Assembly: GCA_963691835.1 (NCBI GenBank)
Contig: OY829383.1
Coordinates: forward strand, 4,588,001 to 4,652,000
Source of the DNA: G963691835 sp963691835
Lineage (GTDB): Bacteria > Pseudomonadota > Alphaproteobacteria > Thalassobaculales > Thalassobaculaceae
Reading direction: 5' to 3'
DNA length: 64,000 nucleotides
Positions 35,389 to 44,380 of this stretch are shown here, one piece after another; the stretch's first letter is position 1; each line of letters opens with the position of its first letter. The position numbers and the translations under genes are program-made. The notes below the pieces were generated by a model. That model was not told the DNA's origin and searched no databases. It was given only the letters and a program-made list of their open reading frames with translations.

Positions 35389-36438
35389 TTAGTTGCAGGC
35401 CGCGACGGACCCGGCCTTCACACCTTTGCAGACCACGTCCTTGCCGACCCAGCCCGCATCGATGACGACGCCGAGCTTATCCTGGGTGATGGGGACCGGC
35501 GCCAAAAAGACGGAGCTCATCTTGATACCGCCCGGGCTGGTCCATGCCTGCGCACCGCTGACCTTCGACATGGCCGTGCCTTTCGCCAGCTCGACCGCGA
35601 TCTCCCCGGCCCGAATGCCGAGTTCCCGCGCGTCTTTCCAGACGGACACGGTTTGGGTGCCGAGTGCGACGCGATTGAGAGCCGCATGGTCACCGTCCTG
35701 ACCGGAAACCGGAATGCCGTCGAGGCCCTGTGCCGTCAGTGCAGCCACCACGCCGCCGGCCGTGCCATCGTTGGATGCGACCACGGCGTCGACCTTGTTA
35801 TCGGCGGCGGTCAGAATCTGCTCCATGTTTCGTTGGGCGTTGGCGGGCAGCCAGCCGTCCGTGTACTGGTTGCCGACGACGGTGATGTCGCCCTTGTCGA
35901 TGGCCGCCTGCAGGATCTCAAGCTGGCCACCGTGCAGGAAGTCCGCGTTCGGATCCTGGGGGCTGCCCTTGATAAAGACGTAGTTGCCTTTCGGCTGGGC
36001 GGCGTAGACCGCACGGGCCTGCATCCGGCCGACCTCGACGTTGTCGAAGGTGATGTAGAAGGCATCCGCGTTCTCGATCAGCCGGTCATATCCGACGACG
36101 GGAATGCCTTCCTGAGTAGCCTTCACGACCGCCGGCGTGATGGCCGAGGCGTCCTGAGCCAGGATGATCAGCGCATTCGCACCGCGCGCAATCAGGCTTT
36201 CCACATCCGAGAGCTGCTTCGCCGTCGAGCTTTGGGCATCAGCACTGATGTACTCCGCCCCAGCGGCTTCGAGGGCCGACTTGATGGCCGCTTCGTCGGT
36301 CTTCCACCGCTCTTCCTGGAAGTTGGACCAGCTTACGCCGACGACGATATCTGCTGCCGAGGCGGACAGCGGCGCCACGGCCGCCGCGGCGAGCAACGCG
36401 GTTCCGGCCAGAATTTGCTTAATGATGCGCGTGTTCAC
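35389..36438 (-). CDS. xylF: Periplasmic D-xylose-binding protein
   Basis: A 349-residue type I periplasmic sugar-binding protein. Signal peptide MNTRIIKQILAGTALLAAAA ends near SASA at residue 29. The mature start DIVVGVSWSNFQEERWKTDE is very like E. coli XylF. The ligand-site region contains GYDRLIENADAFYITFDNVEVG and, near the end, the conserved GSPQDPNA and VSGQDGD stretches. The start is GTG with GGGAGG before it. It is the first gene of the operon, with the operator candidate 66 bases upstream. Confidence 0.93.
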   Translation of the reverse strand: MNTRIIKQILAGTALLAAAAVAPLSASAADIVVGVSWSNFQEERWKTDEAAIKSALEAAGAEYISADAQSSTAKQLSDVESLIARGANALIILAQDASAITPAVVKATQEGIPVVGYDRLIENADAFYITFDNVEVGRMQARAVYAAQPKGNYVFIKGSPQDPNADFLHGGQLEILQAAIDKGDITVVGNQYTDGWLPANAQRNMEQILTAADNKVDAVVASNDGTAGGVVAALTAQGLDGIPVSGQDGDHAALNRVALGTQTVSVWKDARELGIRAGEIAVELAKGTAMSKVSGAQAWTSPGGIKMSSVFLAPVPITQDKLGVVIDAGWVGKDVVCKGVKAGSVAACN

Positions 36439-36503
36439 TTGGGTTCCCTCCCGTTAGTGGCTCTATGGCCGATTAAATTCATTTAATTCGGAGACTGAAA
36501 AAT

Positions 36504-36536
36504 ATGTTGTCCCAAACCGGGCACTTGGGTCAACAT
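36504..36536. promoter_or_regulatory. Large palindrome, candidate XylR operator of the xyl operon
   Basis: The 12-base arms ATGTTGTCCCAA and TTGGGTCAACAT pair with one mismatch around a 9-base spacer. It lies in the AT-rich space between divergent xylF and the FG-GAP gene, 66 bases from the xylF start. ROK regulators bind long palindromes with TTGG/CCAA-like centres, so XylR at 31936-33159 is the likely binder. Confidence 0.65.
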
Positions 36537-36645
36537 CTTATAAATCCGATGCCAAAGTCGGAGACTGTGGCCAGCGTTCGCGTCCGGATCGGGACATCAC
36601 ACCCTCGCCCGCGATCGTTCTTGAGCCAATCGGGGGGAATACAGA

Positions 36646-38373
36646 ATGACCAGCACGTACTGCGCACCTGCCAATCGTATTAATTCGGCATGCAAAATTT
36701 TTGCCCGTCATCGGCGCTCAACAATGCTTGGTATCCTCGCGCTAACCCTCGGCGCCTGCGCCACGCCTGCTGAAACGACACGCACCGCGGAAGGCAACGG
36801 AGGACAGGGCTCCTTCGGGACACCGGTGTTTGAGGAATTTGCGAGCGCCGCCGGGTTGGACCATACGTATCAAGCGGATGCGGATTTCGTGGTCGGCGGC
36901 GGCGGCGCGGCCTTCGATTGCGACGGCGACCGGGATGCCGACCTCATCCTCGCGGGGGGAACCGGGTCTGTCGCGCTTTTCCGGAACGTCACGGGCGATC
37001 CCGGCATTGGACCGGACATCACGTTCAAGAGGGTCACCGCGTTCCCGGCGACGCTCGGCGCCGAGGCACGGCGCGTCACAGGCACCTACGCCCTCGACGT
37101 CGATGGGGACGGCATCGTCGACCTCGCTCTGCTGCGGTTCGGCCGGAACAGGTTCCTGAAAGGGTTAGGCGATTGCCGGTTTGAGGTCGCAAACGCCGCA
37201 TGGGGCCTGACTGACACCGGCACCTGGAGCACGGCTCTCGCAGCGACGTGGCAACCGGGCATGAGCCATCCGACGATCGCGATCGGGAACTATGTGGACC
37301 GCTCGAAGCCCCTCGAGAAGACCGGCAACTGCGAGCCCGGTCTGATCGCGCGCCCGGCCCCCGGCGGCGTCGGCACACGACCGCAGTACGGGTCAGTCCA
37401 AGACATTCGACCGAGCCATTGTCCGCTTTCCATGCTGTTCGTCGACTGGCGGGGTGACGGCCGGCCCGATCTCCGCATTTCCAACGACCGGCAGTACGCG
37501 GACCCCGACGGAGCGGAGCAGTTGGTCCGCCTCGCAGGGAGCCGGGCCACCCCCTACTCCGCCGCCGACGGTTGGGTTTCGGATAGAATCTGGGGCATGG
37601 GCCTCGCCGCCACGGACATCGACGGGGATGGCCATCCGGAAATCGCGGCCACCAACATGGCGGAGAACCGCCTTTATACCCTTGCCAAGGCCGGACCCTC
37701 GCCGCGCCCCACTTTCGAGGACAGGGCCTGGCCGCTCGGGGCTTCCGCTCAGCGCCCCTATAGCGGCGGAGATCCACGGCCCTCGACGTCGTGGCACACG
37801 ACCTTCGCCGACTTCAACGCCGACGGATATCAGGACCTCCTGATCATCAAGGGCAACGTCGACACGATGAAGCAGTTTGCCGCCTACGACCCCGACTCCC
37901 TGCTGCTGGGGACGCCAGAGGGACGCTTTGTCGAGGTTGGCGATCAAGCCCGGATCGACCTCAACACGATGGGGCGCGGCGGGGCGGTCGCGGACTTCGA
38001 TCGGGACGGGTGCCTGGATATCGTGGTCGTCAACCGCAACCAGCCGGTCAGTTTCTTCCGCAACATGAGTTGCCCTGACAAGACCGCCGGGAACAGCTTG
38101 TCTGTTCGACTGATTGGCACCGATGGCAACACGCGCGGTGTGGGGGCCCGGCTTGAGCTTGAGGCGGACGGCCGTTTGCAGACGAAAGACGTCACCGTCG
38201 GCGGCGGTCATGGCGGTGCCAGCCTCGTACCAACCCACTTCGGATTGGGCTCGGGCGACACGGCACGCCTTCGGGTCCGTTGGCCAAACGACGACCTGTC
38301 ATCTTGGTTTCAAGTGCGCGCCGGCAATCACTACGCCTACCGGCAAGGGGCGCCGAAGCCCCTCGCCCAATGA
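36646..38373 (+). CDS. FG-GAP/VCBS-repeat lipoprotein with a C-terminal ASPIC/UnbV domain
   Basis: A 575-residue secreted protein. A hydrophobic segment ending in the lipobox LGAC (Cys at about 38) marks it as a lipoprotein; the real start may be ATG 36724, which leaves a better-sized signal. Several FG-GAP calcium-binding blades are visible: FDCDGDRDADLILAGG, LDVDGDGIVDLALL, TDIDGDGHPEIAATN, FNADGYQDLLII and FDRDGCLDIVVVN, fitting a beta-propeller. The end (GNTRGVGARLELEADGRLQT, then RLRVRWPNDDLSSW) is ASPIC/UnbV-like, as in the CRTAC1 group. Function unknown, possibly binding of cell-surface sugars. It shares the divergent region with xylF and is followed by the xylose dehydrogenase gene 31 bases later. 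Confidence 0.82.
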   Translation: MTSTYCAPANRINSACKIFARHRRSTMLGILALTLGACATPAETTRTAEGNGGQGSFGTPVFEEFASAAGLDHTYQADADFVVGGGGAAFDCDGDRDADLILAGGTGSVALFRNVTGDPGIGPDITFKRVTAFPATLGAEARRVTGTYALDVDGDGIVDLALLRFGRNRFLKGLGDCRFEVANAAWGLTDTGTWSTALAATWQPGMSHPTIAIGNYVDRSKPLEKTGNCEPGLIARPAPGGVGTRPQYGSVQDIRPSHCPLSMLFVDWRGDGRPDLRISNDRQYADPDGAEQLVRLAGSRATPYSAADGWVSDRIWGMGLAATDIDGDGHPEIAATNMAENRLYTLAKAGPSPRPTFEDRAWPLGASAQRPYSGGDPRPSTSWHTTFADFNADGYQDLLIIKGNVDTMKQFAAYDPDSLLLGTPEGRFVEVGDQARIDLNTMGRGGAVADFDRDGCLDIVVVNRNQPVSFFRNMSCPDKTAGNSLSVRLIGTDGNTRGVGARLELEADGRLQTKDVTVGGGHGGASLVPTHFGLGSGDTARLRVRWPNDDLSSWFQVRAGNHYAYRQGAPKPLAQ

Positions 38374-38404
38374 AAGCGGACAACAAGACACCGGAGCCAT
38401 CGGC

Positions 38405-39202
38405 ATGACCGAAGACATCAAACCGTACAGAACGCGATACCCCGACCTGGCCAACCGGACCGTCTTCATCAGTGGTGGCGCCACCGGGATCGGAGCCGCG
38501 ATCGTCGAGGCCTTTTGCCAACAGGGCGCCGATGTTCACTTCATCGACATTGACCAAGCTTCCGGGAACACCCTTGCGAAGCGGCTTGAGGCCGAAACAG
38601 GCAACCGCCCCAGCTTCTCCGTATGCGACGTGACCGACACCGCAGCCCTGGTCGCCCGCATTGGCGAAGCACATGCTACCGGAAGCGGGCTCGGCGTGCT
38701 CGTCAACAACGCGGCCAACGATCTGCGAATGCCGGTCGACGCCGTGACGCCAGATGACTGGGACCGTCTCCTATCAGTCAACCTGAAGCATCAGTTCTTC
38801 GCCGCCCAAGCGGCGGCCCGGTACATGGCAGGAACAAAGGAAAGTTCGGCGGCTGGCGGCGCGATCGTCAACTTCGGCTCGATCGCGCCGATCATTGGCG
38901 TGCCCAATCTCGCCGTTTATAGCGCTGCAAAATCAGCGGCGGCCGGTCTCACCCGGTCACTCGCCCGGGATCTCGGCGCCTCCGGCATCCGCGTGAACTC
39001 CGTCGTGCCCGGCGCGATCCTGACCGACCGTCAGCGCCGAGATTGGATCAGCCCGGAGGACGAGGCCCGCATCATCGAGCACCAATGCCTGAAACGCCCG
39101 ATGGTCGAGGCGGATGTAGCTGAAATGGTCCTCTTTCTGGCCTCGGAAGCCTCACGAGGTTGCACAGGGGCAGAGTTCCGGGTTGACGGAGGCTACTTCT
39201 GA
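38405..39202 (+). CDS. SDR oxidoreductase, probable D-xylose 1-dehydrogenase
   Basis: A 265-residue short-chain dehydrogenase. The NAD site is FISGGATGIGAAIVEAF, followed by VLVNNAANDLRM; the catalytic Ser is in VNFGSIAP and the Tyr-Lys pair in AVYSAAKSAAAG. Overall it reads much like the Caulobacter NAD-dependent D-xylose dehydrogenase, including the N-terminal YPDLANRTV, NLKHQFFAAQA, and the ending IIEHQCLKRP to CTGAEFRVDGGYF. With the xylose transporter on the other side of the promoter region, oxidation of xylose to xylonolactone is the likely role. No lactonase or dehydratase lies alongside. The last 10 bases overlap the convergent Stf0 gene. Confidence 0.8.
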   Translation: MTEDIKPYRTRYPDLANRTVFISGGATGIGAAIVEAFCQQGADVHFIDIDQASGNTLAKRLEAETGNRPSFSVCDVTDTAALVARIGEAHATGSGLGVLVNNAANDLRMPVDAVTPDDWDRLLSVNLKHQFFAAQAAARYMAGTKESSAAGGAIVNFGSIAPIIGVPNLAVYSAAKSAAAGLTRSLARDLGASGIRVNSVVPGAILTDRQRRDWISPEDEARIIEHQCLKRPMVEADVAEMVLFLASEASRGCTGAEFRVDGGYF

Positions 39203-39951
39203 TCAGACGTGTCGTTTCTGTATCGCTGCGCCCACTCGGCACTGACGTCGTCGGCCAGCTTTGCCACCCCCGGCCGAACGCTTGAACGGTCAGGTGCTGG
39301 GACCCCAAGCGCCTCGAACATCCGGATAAGCGCGCCTGCTGGATCCGCAGAAAGCTCATCGTAGGTGATCCTGTGCGGCTCAATGCCTTGCTCATCGAAC
39401 CAGGTCTCCCATGCCCGGTCCAGTTGCTCGAGTTCCGCGACCTGTTGCCTGAGGGCCCCAAAATCGTAGACCGGCTCTTTGGGAGGCGAGAGACGTTCGA
39501 GCTCCGAACCGTCAGGTGCCCTGTGCCAAAGTCCACTCTGCCGCGCCTTCTCCAGAGAAATGGCCTGATCGAGTTTGTCCGTCCGTGACAGGTGGACATA
39601 GAGAAGCCGCCCGAAAGCCTGCTGGAACCTGTCCTTATCTGTGGTCCGCCCCGGAAAAAGGCGGTCGAGGATCTCCAAAAGCTCCCCTCGGTTCTCTCCC
39701 ATCAAGCGGAAGCCGAAAAGGGGTGTGCCGTTGGTGCCGGCTTCGATGGCCGCTTTCAAATAGGCAGCTTCAAAAGCGGCCTCTCCGATCTGCGCTGGTT
39801 CCGGGACACGCCAACCCTCGGCCCACTCACGAATGTTTTGCCTACGATAGAAAGAGTTCGGCCGTCCGGCCCTGCCCGTCGAGGTGAGGAGATTGCAGAG
39901 CAGCGTGCTCCCCGTTCTCGGTGTGCCGCAGATAATGTATCCATCAAACAT
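39193..39951 (-). CDS. Stf0-family sulfotransferase
   Basis: A 252-residue PAPS-dependent enzyme related to mycobacterial trehalose 2-sulfotransferase. The phosphosulfate-binding loop is IICGTPRTGSTLLCNLLTST at residues 6-25, and the second half has LYVHLSRTDKLDQAISLEKA. The ending ITYDELSADPAGALIRMFEA is a common Stf0 feature. Start ATG 39951 was chosen because the conserved domain begins there; the frame upstream to 40527 only mirrors the YaiI gene. The substrate is unknown. It is separate from the other sulfotransferase at 7910. Confidence 0.83.
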   Translation of the reverse strand: MFDGYIICGTPRTGSTLLCNLLTSTGRAGRPNSFYRRQNIREWAEGWRVPEPAQIGEAAFEAAYLKAAIEAGTNGTPLFGFRLMGENRGELLEILDRLFPGRTTDKDRFQQAFGRLLYVHLSRTDKLDQAISLEKARQSGLWHRAPDGSELERLSPPKEPVYDFGALRQQVAELEQLDRAWETWFDEQGIEPHRITYDELSADPAGALIRMFEALGVPAPDRSSVRPGVAKLADDVSAEWAQRYRNDTSDQK

Positions 39952-40032
39952 GCGATCTCGATCCTTCCCGAAGGCCGGTGTTTGCTCGACACATAGCGGC
40001 AAGACCGGTTTCAGAACATGGGGTGCTGAAAG

Positions 40033-40500
40033 GTGACCACGATTTTTGTCGATGCAGACGCTTGCCCGGTGAAAGATGAGGTCGTCCGTGTGGCGAGCCG
40101 GCATCAGGTCAGCGTCTACATCGTCTCGAACGGCGGAATCCGTCCTCACCCGGACCCTTTGGTCGAGACCGTCATAGTCCCGGAGGGGCCCGACGTGGCC
40201 GACCAGTGGATCGCCGACAGGGCCGGGCCGGGAGATATCTGTGTGACCGGCGATATTCCCCTGGCTGCCCGGTGCGTCGAAGCGGGGGCGCTTGCCGTCC
40301 GCCACGACGGCCATGTCTGGGACGACAAGAACGTGGGCGGCGCCCTGGCAACGCGGGATCTTATGGCCGACATCCGTTCCGCCAACCCATTGGGCGTGGC
40401 GGGTGGGGGCAAACCGTTCAGCAAGGCGGATCGGTCCCGGTTTCTGGGCGCGCTTGAGACCGTGGTCCGCCGTTCGAAAGCCCGCCCACCATCCCCGTAA
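40033..40500 (+). CDS. YaiI/YqxD (DUF188, UPF0178) family protein
   Basis: A 155-residue PIN-like fold protein of unknown cellular role. Marks are IFVDADACPVKDEVVRVA at the start, GPDVADQWIADRAGPGDICV in the middle with the acidic cluster, and the ending KPFSKADRSRFLGALE. Conserved Asp residues suggest a metal-dependent nuclease, though this is not proven for the family. It is divergent from the Stf0 gene, 81 bases apart. Confidence 0.93.
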   Translation: MTTIFVDADACPVKDEVVRVASRHQVSVYIVSNGGIRPHPDPLVETVIVPEGPDVADQWIADRAGPGDICVTGDIPLAARCVEAGALAVRHDGHVWDDKNVGGALATRDLMADIRSANPLGVAGGGKPFSKADRSRFLGALETVVRRSKARPPSP

Positions 40501-40610
40501 CGCGAACACAGCCGTCTCGAATCCCACCGCCCGGGCCGGTTTCTTCCCGGCGACCGAGGTGCTAGCGTTTCCGAAAGAAACAAAAGAACGTCATCGACAG
40601 GGAGGGACGC

Positions 40611-41798
40611 ATGCGGCCCGATCATCTGAAGTTCGGCATCTTCCTCGCACCGTTCCATGCGATGGATGAGAATCCGACACTGGCCATGTCCCGGGACATG
40701 GAACTGCTGGAGCATCTGGACCATCTCGGCTACGACGAGGCCTGGGTGGGTGAGCACCATTCCGGCGGGTTCGAGATCATCGCCTCCCCCGAGGTTTTCA
40801 TCGCGGCGGCCGCCGAGCGCACGAAGCACATCCGGCTCGGAACCGGTGTTGCCTCCCTGCCCTATCACCATCCCTTCATGCTGGCCGACCGTATGGTGCA
40901 GATCGACCATATGACCCGGGGCCGCGTCATACTGGGCATGGGCCCGGGCGCGTTGTCCGGCGACGCGTTCCGGATGGGAATCGACCCGACCGATCAGCGC
41001 CGGATGATGAACGAGGCGATCGACGCGATCGTGCCACTGCTCGAGGGCGAGCAGATCTCCATGAAGACGGACTGGTTCGAGCTTCGGGAAGCCCAGCTTC
41101 AGCTCCGGCCATATCAGCAGCCCGGCATGCCAATGGCGGTTGCCTGCTCCCGTTCGCCCGCCGGGGCGCTTGCTGCGGGCAAACATGGGCTCGGCATGCT
41201 GTCGATCGGCGGCACCTCGGACGAGGCGTTGGCCGCGCACGCGAACAACTGGCGGATCTGCGAGGAGACGGCGGCAGAGCACGGCAAGACGGTCGACCGC
41301 GCGAACTGGCGGGTCGTCACCATGGCCCACATCGCCGAGACCCGAGAGGAGGCCAAGAAGAACGTTGAGTTCGGGCTGGAGCACTTCGCCCGCTATTTCC
41401 GCGAGATCGCGTCCTTCCCGATCGTACCGCCGGGCATCACGGAGCCCTACACCTACCTCACCGAGAACCAGATCGCGGTCATCGGCACTCCGGACGATGC
41501 GATCCGGCATGTGGAGAAGCTTCTACAAGGCTCAGGCGGCTTCGGTGCGTATCTGGAGTTGGCCCATAACTGGGCGGACTGGGCGGCGACGAAGCGTCAC
41601 TACGAGCTTATGGCGCGCTACGTGATGCCTTACTTCCAGGCCAAGAACGATCTCCGGCGGGTAAGCTATGCCTACAGCCACGAGAACCGGGAACTGTTCG
41701 TCGGCACAGCCCAGAAGGCAGTGGACGCCGAGATCCAGAAGCAAAAGGAACGCGAGGCCGCGAAGGACGACACCGGAAAACCGGAAGCGGCTGAGTAG
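40611..41798 (+). CDS. LLM-class flavin-dependent monooxygenase
   Basis: A 395-residue member of the bacterial luciferase-like superfamily, which uses FMNH2 and oxygen. It resembles limonene 1,2-monooxygenase and alkanal oxidases: FGIFLAPFHAMDENPTLAM at the start, YDEAWVGEHHSGGFEIIASP with the two conserved His, and GRVILGMGPGALSGDAFRMG. The C-terminal tail is a charged helix (EIQKQKEREAAKDD). The substrate cannot be fixed. A GGGAGG ribosome site precedes the ATG. A strong terminator follows, shared with the convergent gene. Confidence 0.87.
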   Translation: MRPDHLKFGIFLAPFHAMDENPTLAMSRDMELLEHLDHLGYDEAWVGEHHSGGFEIIASPEVFIAAAAERTKHIRLGTGVASLPYHHPFMLADRMVQIDHMTRGRVILGMGPGALSGDAFRMGIDPTDQRRMMNEAIDAIVPLLEGEQISMKTDWFELREAQLQLRPYQQPGMPMAVACSRSPAGALAAGKHGLGMLSIGGTSDEALAAHANNWRICEETAAEHGKTVDRANWRVVTMAHIAETREEAKKNVEFGLEHFARYFREIASFPIVPPGITEPYTYLTENQIAVIGTPDDAIRHVEKLLQGSGGFGAYLELAHNWADWAATKRHYELMARYVMPYFQAKNDLRRVSYAYSHENRELFVGTAQKAVDAEIQKQKEREAAKDDTGKPEAAE

Positions 41799-41827
41799 GC
41801 GACACGCGACTGCTCAACCCATGAAAA

Positions 41828-41858
41828 AAAGGGCTCCTCCCGATGGAAGGAGCCCTTT
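41828..41858. terminator. Bidirectional rho-independent terminator
   Basis: An 11-base-pair stem AAAGGGCTCCT (41828-41838) with AGGAGCCCTTT (41848-41858), A-rich before and T-rich after. It lies between convergent genes (luciferase-like ending at 41798 and AhpD-like ending at 41887) and can serve both. Confidence 0.92.
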
Positions 41859-41886
41859 GTCTTGGTGGTCAGCCGATAGGCGCCAA

Positions 41887-42441
41887 TCACTCCGCCGCGA
41901 TCAGGCCGGAACGGGCATCGTCTTCAATGTCGATCTGCATGACGTCGTTGAACTTGTTGAAGAACGTGCAGAGCGCAATGCGCAGGGTCAACTCGACAAT
42001 CTGCTCTTCGGAGAAATGCTCCCGGAGCTTGTCAAACATGGTGTCTCGAACCCGGTTGTGGTCCTCCGTCACCTGCTTGGCGTAATCCCGCACCAGATAG
42101 TCCAACGGCTCAAAATCCGGCACCTCGTCCTCAAGGATCGCGTCGACAGACTCACGGCCGATGCCATACTCCATCAAGCGCGGAGCGTGATGGGTGACGC
42201 AGTACTCGCATTTGTTCACCGCCGAGACGGTGACCAAGCCAATCTCGAGATAGCGCTTGTCGACAATCGGGCCGTCAGCCATCTCCAGCAGCAAGCCCAT
42301 GATGTGCCGCAACGCCGCCGGGCGGTGGGCAAACACTTTCACCTGGTTCAGGAACGGGCCGTAGTCCCGCGCAAAGCGCTCATAAACCGGCCGGGCGTCC
42401 GCCGGAACCTCGTCAATCTCAACATCTCGCACCCGGGCCAT
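41887..42441 (-). CDS. Carboxymuconolactone decarboxylase/AhpD-like protein
   Basis: A 184-residue helical protein. The redox pair is in NKCEYCVTHHAPRLMEYG (CxxC followed by His), as in AhpD-type alkylhydroperoxidases and the peroxidase-related branch of the CMD family. The C-terminal half has FSEEQIVELTLRIALCTFFNKFND. It probably acts in oxidant defence rather than as a true decarboxylase. It is 42 bases downstream of the ATP-grasp gene on the same strand and may form an operon with it. Confidence 0.85.
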   Translation of the reverse strand: MARVRDVEIDEVPADARPVYERFARDYGPFLNQVKVFAHRPAALRHIMGLLLEMADGPIVDKRYLEIGLVTVSAVNKCEYCVTHHAPRLMEYGIGRESVDAILEDEVPDFEPLDYLVRDYAKQVTEDHNRVRDTMFDKLREHFSEEQIVELTLRIALCTFFNKFNDVMQIDIEDDARSGLIAAE

Positions 42442-42483
42442 GGCGCACCCCTCCTCTTCGCGTGTCCGGAAGCGGTCGTGCCG

Positions 42484-43443
42484 TCAGCTCGCGACCGCCA
42501 AGTGAGGCGTGGCATACCCGTAGACCCGGTCGCGTTCTGCGATCAACCAGTCGACCAGGGCTGCCGGCGCGTTCCGTCCGGCTGCCGCCTCTGCGTCCGG
42601 ATTGTAGTTGGTGTTCGTGTTGACGTCATAGACGAAAGTGTCACCGTCGGCCGTCGTCGCGAACTCGACACCCGCCATGTGGATATCGTTGAACGCGAGG
42701 AAACGTTCGATCCGGGTTTGCAGCGCCGGGTCGATGCGCTCAATGATCTCGAATCTCGGACGGGCCGGTGCCGCGTCGATCTCGCAGACGTCCGCCGGGC
42801 AAAGCTCGAAGCCCTGGCTTGTGTCGACGCGAACCGCATAGTGGAATTGGCCGCCGATGAACTCGGCCCGGATGATCGTCCGGTCTGCTGTCTCCACGTA
42901 CTGCTGGACCAGCGTGATGCCGTCGATGGTCTCGTCCAAGCCATCGCTCTCGATCAGATCCAACAGAGGACCGTGGTCTTCGAACAAACGAACGCCGAGG
43001 CCTTTGCCGCCCCGGTTCGGTTTGACGATGACGGGGGCATCACCGAATGCCTCGACCGCTTCCCGCAGCGCGGCTTTGCCGACCGCCGCGATGGTGCGGG
43101 GCGTGGGCACCGCGTGGGCGGCGAGAGAAGCGTATTGAGCGGACTTGTTGACCTCAAGCGACAGCGCCCGGCTGCCGTTGATCACCTTGCGGCCGTGGCC
43201 TTCCAGCCAGTTGAGGACGACGCTGGTGAGTTCAGGCGAATACCGATGGCCGCGCGTATGGGAAGACGCGCTCATCCGGTTATAGAAGATGCCTTCTGGC
43301 GGCGGTGCGGAAAGGTCGATCGACCGCTCGACGAGGTTCCAATCCTCGAACGTCTCACCCCGCGCCTCGAACGCGTCAGCGAACGGCGGCAGCCACTCGG
43401 GGTTCTCGTGAATGACATGAATGGTTGGACGGTCGCTGGTCAT
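42484..43443 (-). CDS. RimK-like ATP-grasp ligase
   Basis: A 319-residue ATP-grasp protein. The nucleotide-binding part has VIVKPNRGGKGLGVRLFED and LVQQYVETADRTIIRAEFIG; the metal-binding end is GVEFATTADGDTFVYDVNTNTNYN. The N-terminal domain carries SASSHTRGHRYSPELT, as in RimK-type enzymes that join an amino group to a carboxylate. Substrates unknown. Start ATG 43443 is preceded by GGGGGAG; the in-frame ATG at 43470 is less likely. Confidence 0.85.
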   Translation of the reverse strand: MTSDRPTIHVIHENPEWLPPFADAFEARGETFEDWNLVERSIDLSAPPPEGIFYNRMSASSHTRGHRYSPELTSVVLNWLEGHGRKVINGSRALSLEVNKSAQYASLAAHAVPTPRTIAAVGKAALREAVEAFGDAPVIVKPNRGGKGLGVRLFEDHGPLLDLIESDGLDETIDGITLVQQYVETADRTIIRAEFIGGQFHYAVRVDTSQGFELCPADVCEIDAAPARPRFEIIERIDPALQTRIERFLAFNDIHMAGVEFATTADGDTFVYDVNTNTNYNPDAEAAAGRNAPAALVDWLIAERDRVYGYATPHLAVAS

Positions 43444-43579
43444 CGGTAAAGCTCCCCCTCTCCGCGCCACGAATTCCGTGAGGGTGAGATTTAGACTTAC
43501 CGATCAGTTCCACAACCGCCTTAACGGGCGATGCGGAGCACATCAGTATTGCCTCTGGAGAAACAATCCGATTGTGCGG

Positions 43580-44380
43580 TCAGGCACCGATGTAATCGGC
43601 GATCAGCGTGATCTGTTCATCCAGCATATGGCGGCCATAGTGAACCTGTGCCCCTTTCGCCTTGGCGGCTTTCAACAATGGGGTCTCCACAGGGATCATG
43701 ATGATCTCCGCGACAAGGTGCTCCGGCGAGATCAGGCCGGTCTCCATCGGAAGCGGATCCTCGTCATGGAGGCCAAGTGATGTTGTGTTGACGATGATCT
43801 CCAAACCGCGCGGGTCTGCATCCCCGGCTTCAACCGGCACTGAGGGATAGGCGGCCTTTACCGCGGTTGCGAGTTCCTCTGCCTTGTCCCGGGTGCGGTT
43901 GTGGATGACCAGTTTGGAGACGCCTTCGCTCGCCAAGGCAAACGCGATCGCTCGGCCCGCACCGCCCGCACCAAGTTGCAGGACGGACTTCCCCGCCGGC
44001 TCGAAACCTTGGCACCGCATGCCTGCGATGAAGCCCTTCCCGTCGAACATGTCGCCGCTCATGCGGCCGTCGGGGTCAAACCGGACGGCGTTGGTCGCCC
44101 CAATCAGGCGCCCCTGCTCTCCCAGTGTGTCGCAGAGCTTCATGATCTCGACTTTGTGGGGGACGGTGACGCAAAGACCGCCGAAGTTCGGCATCGCCTT
44201 GAAGCCCTCGACCGCCGTCGGCAACTGCTCCGGCCTTACATGGAGCGGGACCATGATCGCATCACGGCCGGTTCTCTCGAACATCTCGTTGAACACCATC
44301 GGCGCGCGGACGTGGTGAATCGGATCGGCGATGATGCCGAAGACTCGGGTCTTGCCAGTGATGTCGAGTGTGACGGGCAT
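43580..44380 (-). CDS. Shikimate dehydrogenase-like oxidoreductase (atypical AroE)
   Basis: A 266-residue protein with the AroE two-domain fold: the N-terminal substrate domain starts GKTRVFGIIADPIHHVRAPM, the catalytic Lys is in VTVPHK and the Asp in MFDGKGF, and the NADP domain has VLQLGAGGAGRAIAFAL and HNRTRDKAEEL. The two serines that hold the shikimate carboxylate in normal AroE (HSLSP) are replaced here (HHVRAP), so the substrate may be quinate or a different acid. It is not in an aromatic synthesis cluster and precedes the paa genes. A second, normal aroE is likely elsewhere in the genome. Confidence 0.83.
   Translation of the reverse strand: MPVTLDITGKTRVFGIIADPIHHVRAPMVFNEMFERTGRDAIMVPLHVRPEQLPTAVEGFKAMPNFGGLCVTVPHKVEIMKLCDTLGEQGRLIGATNAVRFDPDGRMSGDMFDGKGFIAGMRCQGFEPAGKSVLQLGAGGAGRAIAFALASEGVSKLVIHNRTRDKAEELATAVKAAYPSVPVEAGDADPRGLEIIVNTTSLGLHDEDPLPMETGLISPEHLVAEIIMIPVETPLLKAAKAKGAQVHYGRHMLDEQITLIADYIGA

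Noticed and set aside
40146..41510. 454-codon minus frame opposite yaiI and the luciferase-like gene
   Set aside because: No domain, and both + genes are well supported.
41668..43449. 593-codon + frame covering the AhpD-like and ATP-grasp genes
   Set aside because: Both minus-strand genes have intact motifs and a terminator separates them from the upstream + gene; the frame is a shadow.
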